Under the pieces are notes generated by a model. It saw nothing but the letters and a program-made list of their open reading frames with translations, was not told the DNA's origin and searched no databases. From Phycicoccus sonneratiae (lineage in GTDB: Bacteria; Actinomycetota; Actinomycetes; Actinomycetales; Dermatophilaceae), in NCBI RefSeq assembly GCF_016887965.1, contig NZ_JAFDVD010000012.1:186001-250000 (forward strand): a DNA stretch of 64,000 nucleotides. Direction: 5' to 3'. A program made the translations under genes and the position numbers. Positions 1 through 7,359 of this stretch are shown here, piece by piece; within the stretch, counting starts at the first letter, position 1, and every line of letters starts with the position of its first letter.

Positions 1-194
1 TGCCAGAACCGGCGGGCCTCGGTGGGGTCGACGCCGGCACCCTCGCTGACCTCGGCCCGGGCCATCGAGGCGGAGCGGCCGAGGAGGGCGCGCTCGACGC
101 GGCCGGCGAGGTCGTCGGCGTCGTCGGCCGCCGGGGTGGTGGCCGGGACGTCCTCGTCGCCCGGGGCGGTCCCGCCCGGCTGCTCGTCCGACAT
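1..194 (-). CDS. N-terminal fragment of adenylate/guanylate cyclase-like protein (cut by window edge)
   Basis: Only the first 64 codons are present; the rest lies left of the window. The ATG is at 192-194 on the minus strand. The N-terminus is acidic and low-complexity, followed by a segment (VERALLGRSASMARAEVSEG, then a stretch ending ARRFW) that resembles the helical autoinhibitory N-domain of Rv1264-type pH-sensing adenylate cyclases. In actinobacteria such a cyclase often lies just downstream of birA, as here: the gap to the birA stop is 13 bp, so the two are probably cotranscribed. The catalytic domain is not visible, so the family assignment rests on this short motif and on position. 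It could be another helical regulatory protein. Confidence 0.5.
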   Translation of the reverse strand, partial: MSDEQPGGTAPGDEDVPATTPAADDADDLAGRVERALLGRSASMARAEVSEGAGVDPTEARRFW

Positions 195-207
195 CCCACC
201 TCCTCGG

Positions 208-975
208 TCAGCGCGGCCGGACGTGGACGACGTCCCCGGCGGAGACGCTCGTGCTCGCGCCGTCGGTGCGCACGGTCAGTCTGCCCTCCGCGTCGACCCC
301 TGTCGCCCTCCCCCGTCGGACGGTTCCGTCCGGGGCGTGCACCTCGACGTCGCGCCCGACGGTGGAGCACGCGTCGCGGTAGGCGGCGACCGCCGGCCCG
401 GCCGGGCCGGTGTCCTCGCGCAGCACGAGGGCGAGGTGGTGCAGGTAGGCCTCGAGCAGGGCGGTGCGCTCGACGCCGGGGGCGCCCGCGGCCCGCAGCG
501 AGGTCGCGGTGTCGAGCGGCAGGTCCGCGCGCTCGGTGTCGACGTTGACGCCGCAGCCGACGACGCCCCCCTCCGGCGTCCACTCGCAGAGCAGGCCGGC
601 CAGCTTGCGGTCGCCGTCGCCGGGGACGAGGACGTCGTTCGGCCACTTGAGGGCCGTCCGGGTGCCGGAGACCTCGGTGACGGCGCGGTGCAGCGCCAGG
701 CCGGCGAGGAGCGGCACCCATCCGGCCCCGGACGCCGGCACCGGGACGAGCACCGACACCGCGAGCGCCGTGCCCGGTGTCGTCGTCCACGCCCGGCCGA
801 GGCGTCCGCGCCCGGCCTCCTGGACGTCGGCGACGACGACGCGGCCGGGGCGCGGGTCGCGCCGCAGCTCGTCGTTCGTCGAGCCGAGCCGGTCGAAGAC
901 CTCGACGGGCAGCCACGGGTCTCCGGGTGTGACGGACGCCGCGTCCAGCGGGCGCCGTGGGGGCTTTTCGCTCAC
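208..975 (-). CDS. birA: Biotin--[acetyl-CoA-carboxylase] ligase
   Basis: Makes biotinyl-5'-AMP and transfers biotin to the lysine of the carboxylase BCCP domain (here that of the 28359-30152 gene). The 255-residue protein is of the short type without an N-terminal HTH, so it should be enzymatic only, not a repressor. Visible motifs are STND (32-35), the biotinyl-AMP loop GRGRLGRAW (55-63), KWPND (110-114) and RKLAGLL (123-129), followed by a C-terminal SH3-like domain. It starts with GTG at 975 and diverges from the carboxylase beta gene across only 23 bp. This birA/accD5 head-to-head layout is standard in actinobacteria. Confidence 0.95.
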   Translation of the reverse strand: MSEKPPRRPLDAASVTPGDPWLPVEVFDRLGSTNDELRRDPRPGRVVVADVQEAGRGRLGRAWTTTPGTALAVSVLVPVPASGAGWVPLLAGLALHRAVTEVSGTRTALKWPNDVLVPGDGDRKLAGLLCEWTPEGGVVGCGVNVDTERADLPLDTATSLRAAGAPGVERTALLEAYLHHLALVLREDTGPAGPAVAAYRDACSTVGRDVEVHAPDGTVRRGRATGVDAEGRLTVRTDGASTSVSAGDVVHVRPR

Positions 976-986
976 GGCGCCAAGGC

Positions 987-998
987 TAGGCTCGGAGC
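987..998 (+). promoter_or_regulatory. Leaderless promoter -10 box of the carboxylase beta gene
   Basis: TAGGCT at 987-992 is followed by six bases and then the ATG at 999. With a -10 box at this distance transcription should begin at or within a base of the start codon. No Shine-Dalgarno sequence fits in this gap, which agrees with a leaderless mRNA. Confidence 0.65.
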
Positions 999-2627
999 AT
1001 GGCGACGAGCGACCTGCACGGCATCGGCGGGACGGACGTCCCCGCCGACATCGACACCACCTCCACCGCCGGCAAGCTGGCCGACCTCAAGCGCCGCGTG
1101 GCGGAGGTCGCGAACGCCGGCTCCGAGCGGGCGGTCGAGAAGCAGCACGCGCGCGGGAAGAAGACCGCCCGCGAGCGCCTCGAGCTGCTGCTCGACGAGG
1201 GGTCGTTCGTCGAGATGGACAAGTACGCCCGGCACCGGTCGGTCTCCTTCGGGCAGGACAAGAACCGGCCGTACGGCGACGGCGTCGTCACCGGCTACGG
1301 CACGGTCGACGGCCGCACGGTCGCCGTCTTCGCCCAGGACTTCACCGTCTTCGGCGGCTCGCTCGGTGAGGTCTTCGGCGAGAAGATCGTCAAGATCATG
1401 GACTTCGCGATGAAGGTCGGCTGCCCGGTCGTCGGACTCAACGACTCGGGCGGGGCGCGCATCCAGGAGGGTGTCGTCTCGCTCGGCCTGTACGGCGAGA
1501 TCTTCCGGCGCAACGTCCACGCGTCCGGGGTCGTCCCGCAGATCTCGCTGATCATGGGCCCGTGCGCCGGCGGCGCGGTGTACTCCCCCGCGGTCACCGA
1601 CTTCACGGTGATGGTCGACCAGACGTCGCACATGTTCATCACCGGCCCCGACGTCATCAAGACCGTCACCGGCGAGGACGTCGGCTTCGAGGAGCTCGGC
1701 GGCGCGCGCACGCACAACACGAAGTCCGGTGTGGCGCACTACATGGGCACCGACGAGGAGGACGCCGTCGAGTACGTCAAGGCGCTCCTGTCGTACCTGC
1801 CGAGCAACAACATGGAGGACCCGCCGGTCTTCGGCGACGAGCTCGACCTCGAGGTCACCGACGACGACAGGTTCCTCGACACCGTCATCCCGGACAGCCC
1901 GAACGTGCCGTACGACATGCACGCGGTCATCGAGAAGATCGTCGACGACGGCGAGTTCCTCGAGGTCGCACCGCTGTTCGCGCCGAACATCATCACCGGG
2001 TTCGGGCGCGTCGAGGGCCGCTCGGTCGGCGTCGTCGCGAACAACCCGATGCAGTTCGCCGGCACGCTCGACATCGACGCCTCCGAGAAGGCCGCCCGGT
2101 TCGTCCGCACCTGCGACGCGTTCAACGTGCCGGTGCTCACCCTCGTCGACGTCCCGGGCTTCCTCCCGGGCACCGACCAGGAGTGGGACGGCATCATCCG
2201 CCGCGGCGCCAAGCTCATCTACGCCTACTCCGAGGCGACCGTCCCGCTCGTCACCGTCATCACCCGCAAGGCGTACGGCGGGGCGTACGACGTCATGGGC
2301 TCCAAGCACCTCGGCGCCGACATCAACCTCGCCTGGCCGACCGCGCAGATCGCGGTCATGGGCGCGCAGGGGGCGGTGAACATCCTCTACCGCAAGGAGC
2401 TGAAGAAGGCTGCCGAGAAGGGCGACTCGGTCGAGGAGGCGCGCGCGGCGTTCATCAAGCAGTACGAGGACGCGCTGGCCAACCCGTACGTCGCCGCCGA
2501 GCGCGGGTACATCGACACCGTCATCACCCCGTCGAACACGCGGATGAACGTCACGAAGGCGCTGCGGGCGCTGCGCACCAAGCGCGAGTCGCTGCCGCCG
2601 AAGAAGCACGGGAACATCCCGCTCTGA
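999..2627 (+). CDS. accD5: Propionyl-CoA carboxylase, beta (carboxyltransferase) subunit
   Basis: Carboxyltransferase half of an acyl-CoA carboxylase (542 aa). It moves CO2 from carboxybiotin to propionyl-CoA, giving methylmalonyl-CoA for the TCA cycle or lipid synthesis. The crotonase-fold halves carry two oxyanion-hole glycine motifs: [10 protein letters not shown] (from residue 149) and [11 protein letters not shown] (from residue 187) in the N half, and [13 protein letters not shown] in the C half. Asp431 in the last motif aligns with the Asp that favours propionyl-CoA in Streptomyces PccB; acetyl-CoA-preferring homologues differ there. The stop overlaps the start of the epsilon subunit (TGATG), so the two are translationally coupled. 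Biotin should come from the 28359-30152 subunit. Confidence 0.93.
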   Translation: MATSDLHGIGGTDVPADIDTTSTAGKLADLKRRVAEVANAGSERAVEKQHARGKKTARERLELLLDEGSFVEMDKYARHRSVSFGQDKNRPYGDGVVTGYGTVDGRTVAVFAQDFTVFGGSLGEVFGEKIVKIMDFAMKVGCPVVGLNDSGGARIQEGVVSLGLYGEIFRRNVHASGVVPQISLIMGPCAGGAVYSPAVTDFTVMVDQTSHMFITGPDVIKTVTGEDVGFEELGGARTHNTKSGVAHYMGTDEEDAVEYVKALLSYLPSNNMEDPPVFGDELDLEVTDDDRFLDTVIPDSPNVPYDMHAVIEKIVDDGEFLEVAPLFAPNIITGFGRVEGRSVGVVANNPMQFAGTLDIDASEKAARFVRTCDAFNVPVLTLVDVPGFLPGTDQEWDGIIRRGAKLIYAYSEATVPLVTVITRKAYGGAYDVMGSKHLGADINLAWPTAQIAVMGAQGAVNILYRKELKKAAEKGDSVEEARAAFIKQYEDALANPYVAAERGYIDTVITPSNTRMNVTKALRALRTKRESLPPKKHGNIPL

Positions 2628-2842
2628 TGGCCGCCGACGAGCCGGTGACCCCGGCCATCCGCATCACGGGTCCGGCGAGCGCCGAGGACGTCGCGGCGAT
2701 CGTCGCCGTGCTCGCGGCGGCCGGCGGTGGGGGCGACCCCGAGCCGGCCCCCGCCACCTCGACGTGGGCGTCCCGGGTGGCGGCCACCCGCGGCCCGCTC
2801 CCCCACGGCCGCGGCGCCTGGCAGTCCACCTACCGCCACTGA
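2627..2842 (+). CDS. accE: Acyl-CoA carboxylase epsilon subunit
   Basis: A 71-residue protein whose ATG overlaps the accD5 stop (TGATG). Actinobacterial epsilon subunits are small and poorly conserved and stabilise the alpha-beta carboxylase complex. The pattern here is typical: an N-terminal beta strand plus helix (EDVAAIVAVLAAA, 20-32), a Gly/Pro linker, then two spaced tryptophans (W47, W65) in a basic C-terminal tail with GRGAW. Position directly behind accD5 is the strongest evidence. It is too short and divergent for a motif-only call. Confidence 0.85.
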   Translation: MAADEPVTPAIRITGPASAEDVAAIVAVLAAAGGGGDPEPAPATSTWASRVAATRGPLPHGRGAWQSTYRH

Positions 2843-2880
2843 CCCCCTCCCGGCTCCTCGCCACCTGACGCCCCGGGGAC

Positions 2881-3009
2881 GACATCAATCGACGAAAGTG
2901 TCGATTGATGCTCCCCGACCACCCGGGACACGACATCAATCGACGAAAGTGTCGATCGATGCTCCCCCACCACCCGGGACACGACATCAATCGACGAAGG
3001 TGTCACTTG
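2881..3009. repeat. 51-bp tandem repeat, three copies, each with a hairpin
   Basis: Copies start at 2881, 2932 and 2983, an exact 51-bp period; the third is cut short and decayed. Copy 1 holds a perfect stem: CATCAATCGAC (2883-2893), loop GAAAGT, GTCGATTGATG (2900-2910). Copy 2 has the same stem with one change (2934-2944/2951-2961). In copy 3 the 3' arm has diverged. The spacer between stems is rich in CCCGG. The array lies between the epsilon-subunit stop and the DUF559 gene. It could act as a terminator or RNA-stability element, or be a REP-like element. It has no T-run. Confidence 0.85.
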
Positions 3010-3017
3010 TCGTCGTC
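2991..3017 (+). repeat. Left inverted repeat flanking the DUF559 gene
   Basis: A 27-bp sequence beginning TCGACGAA and ending TTGTCGTCGTC recurs in inverse orientation at 4085-4111 with 25 of 27 positions identical. It overlaps the third copy of the 51-bp tandem repeat. Together the two copies bracket the gene at 3093-4022. Confidence 0.75.
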
Positions 3018-3092
3018 CACAAGACCCTTGACCGGGCGAATGGACCTGTGGATGACCCGGGCCGACCCCCGGCGGAGTGCCACAGTGCTCGG

Positions 3093-4022
3093 ATGGAGGA
3101 CCCGACTCGGCCGACCTGGCCCTTCCTCGGCACCGAGGCGCCGGCGTTCGCGATCACTCCCGGTCAGCTCCGAGGGACGCGGTTCAGAGCGATCTTCCGG
3201 GGGGTCTTCGTCGATGCCCGCGTCCCCGACACCGTCGTGACCCGGGCCCGCGCCGCCCTGTTGCTTGCCCCCGAGGGGGCCGTCGTCAGCCACTGGACCG
3301 CCGCGCGCCTCTGGGGAGGGCGTGTCCCCGACAACGACTTCGTCCACGTGTCGTTCATGCGCCGGGTGAGGTGGCGAGTTCGGGGCATCAAGCCCCACTG
3401 CTTCACCCACCGACTCGACGTCCTCCGGCGGCACGGACTGCCCGTGACCTCCCCGGGTCAGACCTTCTGTCACCTGGCGCGCTTCCTCGGTCTCGTCGAC
3501 CTCGTCGCCCTCGGCGACAGCCTCGTGCGCAAGAGCCGCATCACCACCGAGGAGCTGGTCGCGTACGCCGAGGACTGGCCGGGTCAGTGCCGGGCCGAGG
3601 CCCTCGACGCCGCGCGCCTGGTGCGTGCGGGCGTCGACTCCTCACCCGAGACCGCGCTCCGTCTGCTCCTGATGCTCGCCGGTCTCCCCGAACCGACCGT
3701 GGACGTCCGGATCCGGCGTGCGGACGGGAGCGTGCGGTTCAGGATCGAGCTCGCCTTCGAGGAGGTCCTGGTGGCCATCGAGTACGACGGACGCTGGCAC
3801 GCCGACCCGGAGCAGAGGGTGCGCGACGCGGCCAGACGCGACGAGCTGACCCGGTCGCAGGGCTGGACCTTCGTCGTGGTCACGTCGGACGAGCTGTACG
3901 GCGACCCCGAGGAGCTGCTGGTTCGCGTGTGGGACGAGCTGCGAGCCGCCGGGATGGCCGTGCCGCCTCGGCCGTCGGATGCCTGGCGCGCTCACTTCCG
4001 TGTGCAACGCGTCGCGGCGTGA
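3093..4022 (+). CDS. DUF559-type endonuclease-like protein (PD-(D/E)XK fold predicted)
   Basis: A 309-residue protein of a family common and often amplified in actinobacteria. The N-terminal half resembles AbiEi-antitoxin-like winged-helix regions (TPGQLRGTRFRAIFRGVF, then the AALLLAPEGAVVSHWTAARLWG segment). The C-terminal third resembles very short patch repair/DUF559 nucleases: an acidic strand (RIELAFEEVLVAIEYDG, with IEYDGRWH from residue 229) followed by a helix and a strand (TFVVVTSDEL). No partner toxin gene is present. CACAGT lies six bases before the ATG, so a leaderless start is likely. Inverted repeats at 2991-3017 and 4085-4111 flank the gene. DNA cleavage and a defence role are inferred from fold only. 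Confidence 0.75.
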   Translation: MEDPTRPTWPFLGTEAPAFAITPGQLRGTRFRAIFRGVFVDARVPDTVVTRARAALLLAPEGAVVSHWTAARLWGGRVPDNDFVHVSFMRRVRWRVRGIKPHCFTHRLDVLRRHGLPVTSPGQTFCHLARFLGLVDLVALGDSLVRKSRITTEELVAYAEDWPGQCRAEALDAARLVRAGVDSSPETALRLLLMLAGLPEPTVDVRIRRADGSVRFRIELAFEEVLVAIEYDGRWHADPEQRVRDAARRDELTRSQGWTFVVVTSDELYGDPEELLVRVWDELRAAGMAVPPRPSDAWRAHFRVQRVAA

Positions 4023-4084
4023 GGGCTCCCGGCCGCGCCGTGTCCGCGTTGCGGTGACCCTGGCTCCGGTTGTTCCCGAGGACC

Positions 4085-4111
4085 GACGACGACAACTGAC
4101 ACATTCGTCGA
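4085..4111 (-). repeat. Right inverted repeat flanking the DUF559 gene
   Basis: Inverse copy of 2991-3017 (two mismatches in 27 bp). It lies between the DUF559 stop (4022) and the convergent MOSC gene stop (4126). No gene explains it. Confidence 0.75.
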
Positions 4112-4125
4112 ATACTGCGGTCCGG

Positions 4126-4791
4126 TCAGGGGGTGCGGCGGCGGGCGACGACGCGTTCGAGCTCGGCGAGGTCCGGGCCCTCCAGGGCCCCGGAGTCCAG
4201 CGCCGCGCGCGCGGCCGCGACGTCTCCGAACCACGCCGCGAGGACGACCGGCACCGCCAGGCCGTGCCCGGGTCGGTGCACGACCTCCACCCCGTCGCCG
4301 GGCCGGATGGTCCCCGGCTCGACGACCGCGAGGTAGGCCCCGGAGCGCCCGTGCGCGACGAACCGCTTGACCCAGCCCTTCTCGCCCATCCACGCCGCGA
4401 AGTTCGCGCAGGGGACGCGCGGCCCGGTCACCTCGAGCAGCGTCTCCCCGACGCGCCAGCGTTCGCCGACGAGCGCGGCGTCGACGTCGAGCCCCTCGGT
4501 GGTGAGGTTCTCGCCGAAGCAGCCGTCGGGCAGCTCGCGCCCGAGCTCGCGCGACCAGTGGTCGAGCTCCTCGCGCGCCACCGCGTAGAGCGCCTGCCGA
4601 CTGCCCCCGTGGTGCCGACCGTTGAGGACGTCGTCGCCGACGACGCCGCTGCCGAGCCCGGTGCCCTTGGGTCCGGGGTCGCGGACCTCGACCGACCCGA
4701 CCGGTCGCTTGTCGATGCCGGTCCTCCGCCCCTTGACCCCGATCCCCGTCCGCCCCGCCCCGACGTTGACCGACCGCACCTGCGCACCCAT
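4126..4791 (-). CDS. MOSC domain-containing protein
   Basis: A 221-residue protein with a molybdenum-cofactor sulfurase C-terminal (MOSC) domain of the YiiM-like stand-alone type. Visible features are the N-terminal strand AQVRSVNVG, the DGCFGENLTT segment, a conserved cysteine in PRVPCANF (the residue thought to handle sulfur or the Mo centre), and GAYLAVVEPGTIRPGD. Family members reduce or bind N-hydroxylated or sulfurated substrates; the substrate here is unknown. The start was set at 4791 because TACCCT sits six bases upstream on the minus strand (leaderless pattern) and the sequence upstream of this Met looks unconserved. Confidence 0.85.
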   Translation of the reverse strand: MGAQVRSVNVGAGRTGIGVKGRRTGIDKRPVGSVEVRDPGPKGTGLGSGVVGDDVLNGRHHGGSRQALYAVAREELDHWSRELGRELPDGCFGENLTTEGLDVDAALVGERWRVGETLLEVTGPRVPCANFAAWMGEKGWVKRFVAHGRSGAYLAVVEPGTIRPGDGVEVVHRPGHGLAVPVVLAAWFGDVAAARAALDSGALEGPDLAELERVVARRRTP

Positions 4792-4861
4792 CCCCCGAGG
4801 GTAGACATCCCGCGGAGGAATCCGGAGGAGAGCGACGGGGCCCTCCGGTAGCGTCCCGCGG
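4792..4861. promoter_or_regulatory. Divergent leaderless promoters, MOSC and DUF885 genes
   Basis: Minus strand: TACCCT (plus-strand 4798-4803), six bases before the MOSC ATG. Plus strand: TAGCGT (4849-4854), seven bases before the DUF885 GTG. No shared palindrome was seen. Confidence 0.55.
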
Positions 4862-6550
4862 GTGAGTGAGACCACCAGCCGCCAGCCCACCGCCGTCGAC
4901 GCCGTGGCCGACGCCCACTTCGACGCCGTCGTCGCCCTGAGCCCCATCGAGGCCACCTACCTCGGCGTCCCGGGGCACGACCACGAGCTCGACGACCTCT
5001 CCCCCGAGGGCTACGCCGCCCACGCCGCGCTGGCCCGCGACACCCTCGCCCGGCTCGACGCCGCCGAGCCGGTCGACGCCGTCGACCGGGTCACGGTCGC
5101 CGCGATGCGCGAGCGGCTCGGCCTCGTCGTCGAGACCCACGAGGCCGGCTACGACCGGATGGAGCTCAACGTCATCGCCTCCCCGCTCCAGGGCTGCCGC
5201 GACGTCGTCGACCTCATGCCCACCGACACCCAGGAGCAGTGGGCGACCATCGCCGCCCGCCTCGCCGAGGTGCCCCGCGCCCTCGGGCAGTACGCCGCCA
5301 CGCTGCGCGAGTCGGCCGAGCGCGGGATGGTCACGCCGCGCCGCCAGGTCGAGTCGTGCATCCGGCAGTGCGAGGACCTCACGACCCCCGACGGCTACTT
5401 CGCGACCTTCCTCGCCGGGGCCCGCGCCGGCGACGCCCCGCTCGACGACGCCGTCGCCGCCGACCTGCGCCGGGGGGTCGAGGCCGCGGCCGCCGCGTAC
5501 GCCGACGCCGCGCAGTGGCTGGCGCGCGACCTCCTCGACCGCGCGCCGGAGTCCGACGCCGCCGGCCGCGAGCGGTACCAGCTGGCGTCGCGGTCCTTCC
5601 TCGGGGCCACGGTCGACCTCGAGGAGACCTACGCCTGGGGCCAGGCCGAACTGGCCCGCATCACCGGCGAGATGGAGGCCACCGCGCGCCGCATCGTCCC
5701 CGACGGCACGGTCGCCGACGCCGTCGCCCACCTCGACCGCGACGAGGCCTACCTCCTGCACGGCACGGACGCCCTCCGCGAGTGGATGCAGGTCAAGGCC
5801 GACGAGGTCATCGCCGACATGGCCGGCCGGCACTTCGACATCCCCGACCCCGTGCGCGCCATCGAGTGCCGCATCGCCCCGACCCAGACCGGCGGCATCT
5901 ACTACACCGGCCCGAGCGACGACTTCTCCCGACCCGGGCGGATGTGGTGGTCGGTGCCCAAGGGCGTCACCGAGTTCGGCACCTGGAAGGAGCTGACCAC
6001 CGTCTACCACGAGGGCGTCCCGGGCCACCACCTCCAGGTCGCGCAGACGGTCTACCGCCGCGAGCTGCTCAACCGGTGGCGCCGGATGATGTGCTGGGTC
6101 AGCGGCCACGGCGAGGGCTGGGCGCTCTACGCCGAGCGCCTCATGGGCGAGCTGGGCTACCTCGACGACCCCGGCAACCTCCTCGGGATGCTCGACGCGC
6201 AGTCGCTGCGGGCCACCCGGGTCGTCATCGACATCGGGGTGCACTGCGGCTTCGAGGCCCCCGCCGAGGTCGGTGGCGGCGCGTGGACGTACGACAAGGC
6301 CTGGGAGCTGCTCACCCGTCACGCGAGCAACGACGAGGCGACGCTGCGGTTCGAGCTCGACCGCTACCTCGGCTGGCCGGGGCAGGCCCCGAGCTACAAG
6401 GTCGGCGAGCGGCTCTGGCTGCAGATGCGCGACGAGGTCGCCGCTCGCGACGGAGATGCGTTCTCGCTCAAGGACTTCCACCGCCGAGCTCTCGACGTGG
6501 GGTCTGTGGGTCTCGACGTCCTCCGCGAGGCCGTGCTCGCCGAGGACTGA
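4862..6550 (+). CDS. DUF885 family metallohydrolase-like protein
   Basis: A 562-residue soluble, mostly helical protein of the DUF885 family. The diagnostic motif HEGVPGHH is at residues 383-390, followed by a second acidic site (GHGEGWALYAERLM) about 30 residues later. This HExxGHH/E arrangement resembles gluzincin-like metallopeptidases, so a zinc hydrolase or carboxypeptidase role is probable but unproven. There is no signal peptide, so it should be cytoplasmic. It starts with GTG seven bases after TAGCGT. It is followed by an unrelated TetR regulator in the same direction, 154 bp away. Confidence 0.88.
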   Translation: MSETTSRQPTAVDAVADAHFDAVVALSPIEATYLGVPGHDHELDDLSPEGYAAHAALARDTLARLDAAEPVDAVDRVTVAAMRERLGLVVETHEAGYDRMELNVIASPLQGCRDVVDLMPTDTQEQWATIAARLAEVPRALGQYAATLRESAERGMVTPRRQVESCIRQCEDLTTPDGYFATFLAGARAGDAPLDDAVAADLRRGVEAAAAAYADAAQWLARDLLDRAPESDAAGRERYQLASRSFLGATVDLEETYAWGQAELARITGEMEATARRIVPDGTVADAVAHLDRDEAYLLHGTDALREWMQVKADEVIADMAGRHFDIPDPVRAIECRIAPTQTGGIYYTGPSDDFSRPGRMWWSVPKGVTEFGTWKELTTVYHEGVPGHHLQVAQTVYRRELLNRWRRMMCWVSGHGEGWALYAERLMGELGYLDDPGNLLGMLDAQSLRATRVVIDIGVHCGFEAPAEVGGGAWTYDKAWELLTRHASNDEATLRFELDRYLGWPGQAPSYKVGERLWLQMRDEVAARDGDAFSLKDFHRRALDVGSVGLDVLREAVLAED

Positions 6551-6704
6551 CCCGGCCGGCGCGCCGGACGCCATGTCCCCACTCGGGCCCGCGGGGCATC
6601 CCGAGGCCCTAGGGTGGTGCCCGGCGCAGGGGGGTGACGCCGGACCGTCGCGGGAGGATACTCGTCCCGGGAGCCGTGGCCGGATCGGACACGGAGGAGG
6701 ACGG

Positions 6705-7310
6705 GTGCCGAGAGCACGAGGCCGACGACCCGCGGGCAGCAACACGCGGGAGGCGATCGTCGCCGCCGCGAAGCACCAGTTCGCCGAGCACGGGTACCCC
6801 CGCACCACGCTGCGCGCCGTGGCCCGCGAGGCCGACGTCGACACCCGGCTGGTCACCCACTACTTCGGCACCAAGCAGAACCTGTTCATCAGCGTCGTCG
6901 ACTTCCCGTTCGACCCCGACACCCTCGCCGAGGGCGTCCTCGCCCAGGGCCCGGACCACGCCGGGCGGCGCCTGGCCGACCTCACGATCCGCACCCTCGA
7001 GGACGCCGCCACCCGCCAGCCGATGACCGGGCTGCTGCGGGCCGCGGCCTCCGAGGACGAGGCGGCCGTGCTCGTCCAGCGGATCCTCACCGAGCGGATG
7101 CTCAGCCCGCTCGCCCGCCTGCTCGGTGGCGACCGACCCGACCTGCGGGCCGCCCTCATCGGCGCGCAGCTCACCGGCTACCTCTTCGCGCGGTACGTCG
7201 TGGCCCTCCCCGGGCTGGCCGACGCCGACACCGACGAGCTCGGCGAGGTGGTCGGACCGGTGCTGCAGCACTACCTCACGGGGCGCCTCGGGTCGTCCGG
7301 ACCCGTCTGA
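6705..7310 (+). CDS. TetR/AcrR family transcriptional regulator
   Basis: A 201-residue TetR regulator. The N-terminal HTH is clear: NTREAIVAAAKHQFAEHGYP, then TTLRAVAREADVDTRLVTHYFGTKQNLF. The C-terminal ligand domain (AASEDEAAVLVQRILTERM, then GAQLTGYLFARYVVALPGL) fits the TetR_C_17 group. The GTG at 6705 was chosen because a strong GGAGGAGG (6693-6700) precedes it. A TAGGGT box at 6610-6615 could be the promoter, leaving a leader of about 80 nt. The likely target is the antiporter gene 49 bp downstream or its own promoter, but no clear palindrome was found. Confidence 0.88.
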   Translation: MPRARGRRPAGSNTREAIVAAAKHQFAEHGYPRTTLRAVAREADVDTRLVTHYFGTKQNLFISVVDFPFDPDTLAEGVLAQGPDHAGRRLADLTIRTLEDAATRQPMTGLLRAAASEDEAAVLVQRILTERMLSPLARLLGGDRPDLRAALIGAQLTGYLFARYVVALPGLADADTDELGEVVGPVLQHYLTGRLGSSGPV

Positions 7311-7359
7311 CCGGCGCCCGGCCCCCGTCCGACCTCGGGGGTGGGACACAATCGGCCAC

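Noticed and set aside
2881-3009. Possible CRISPR array
   Set aside because: The whole 51-bp unit repeats, with no unique spacers, only three copies and no cas genes.
3093-4022. Insertion sequence or transposase
   Set aside because: Despite flanking inverted repeats, the protein has nuclease-like, not transposase, motifs and no target duplication was seen.
3992-6856. Very long open frame (over 900 codons) on the minus strand
   Set aside because: Antisense of the DUF885 gene and neighbours. Arg/Gly/Ala-rich with no domain, a shadow of high GC. Only the MOSC gene in another frame is real.
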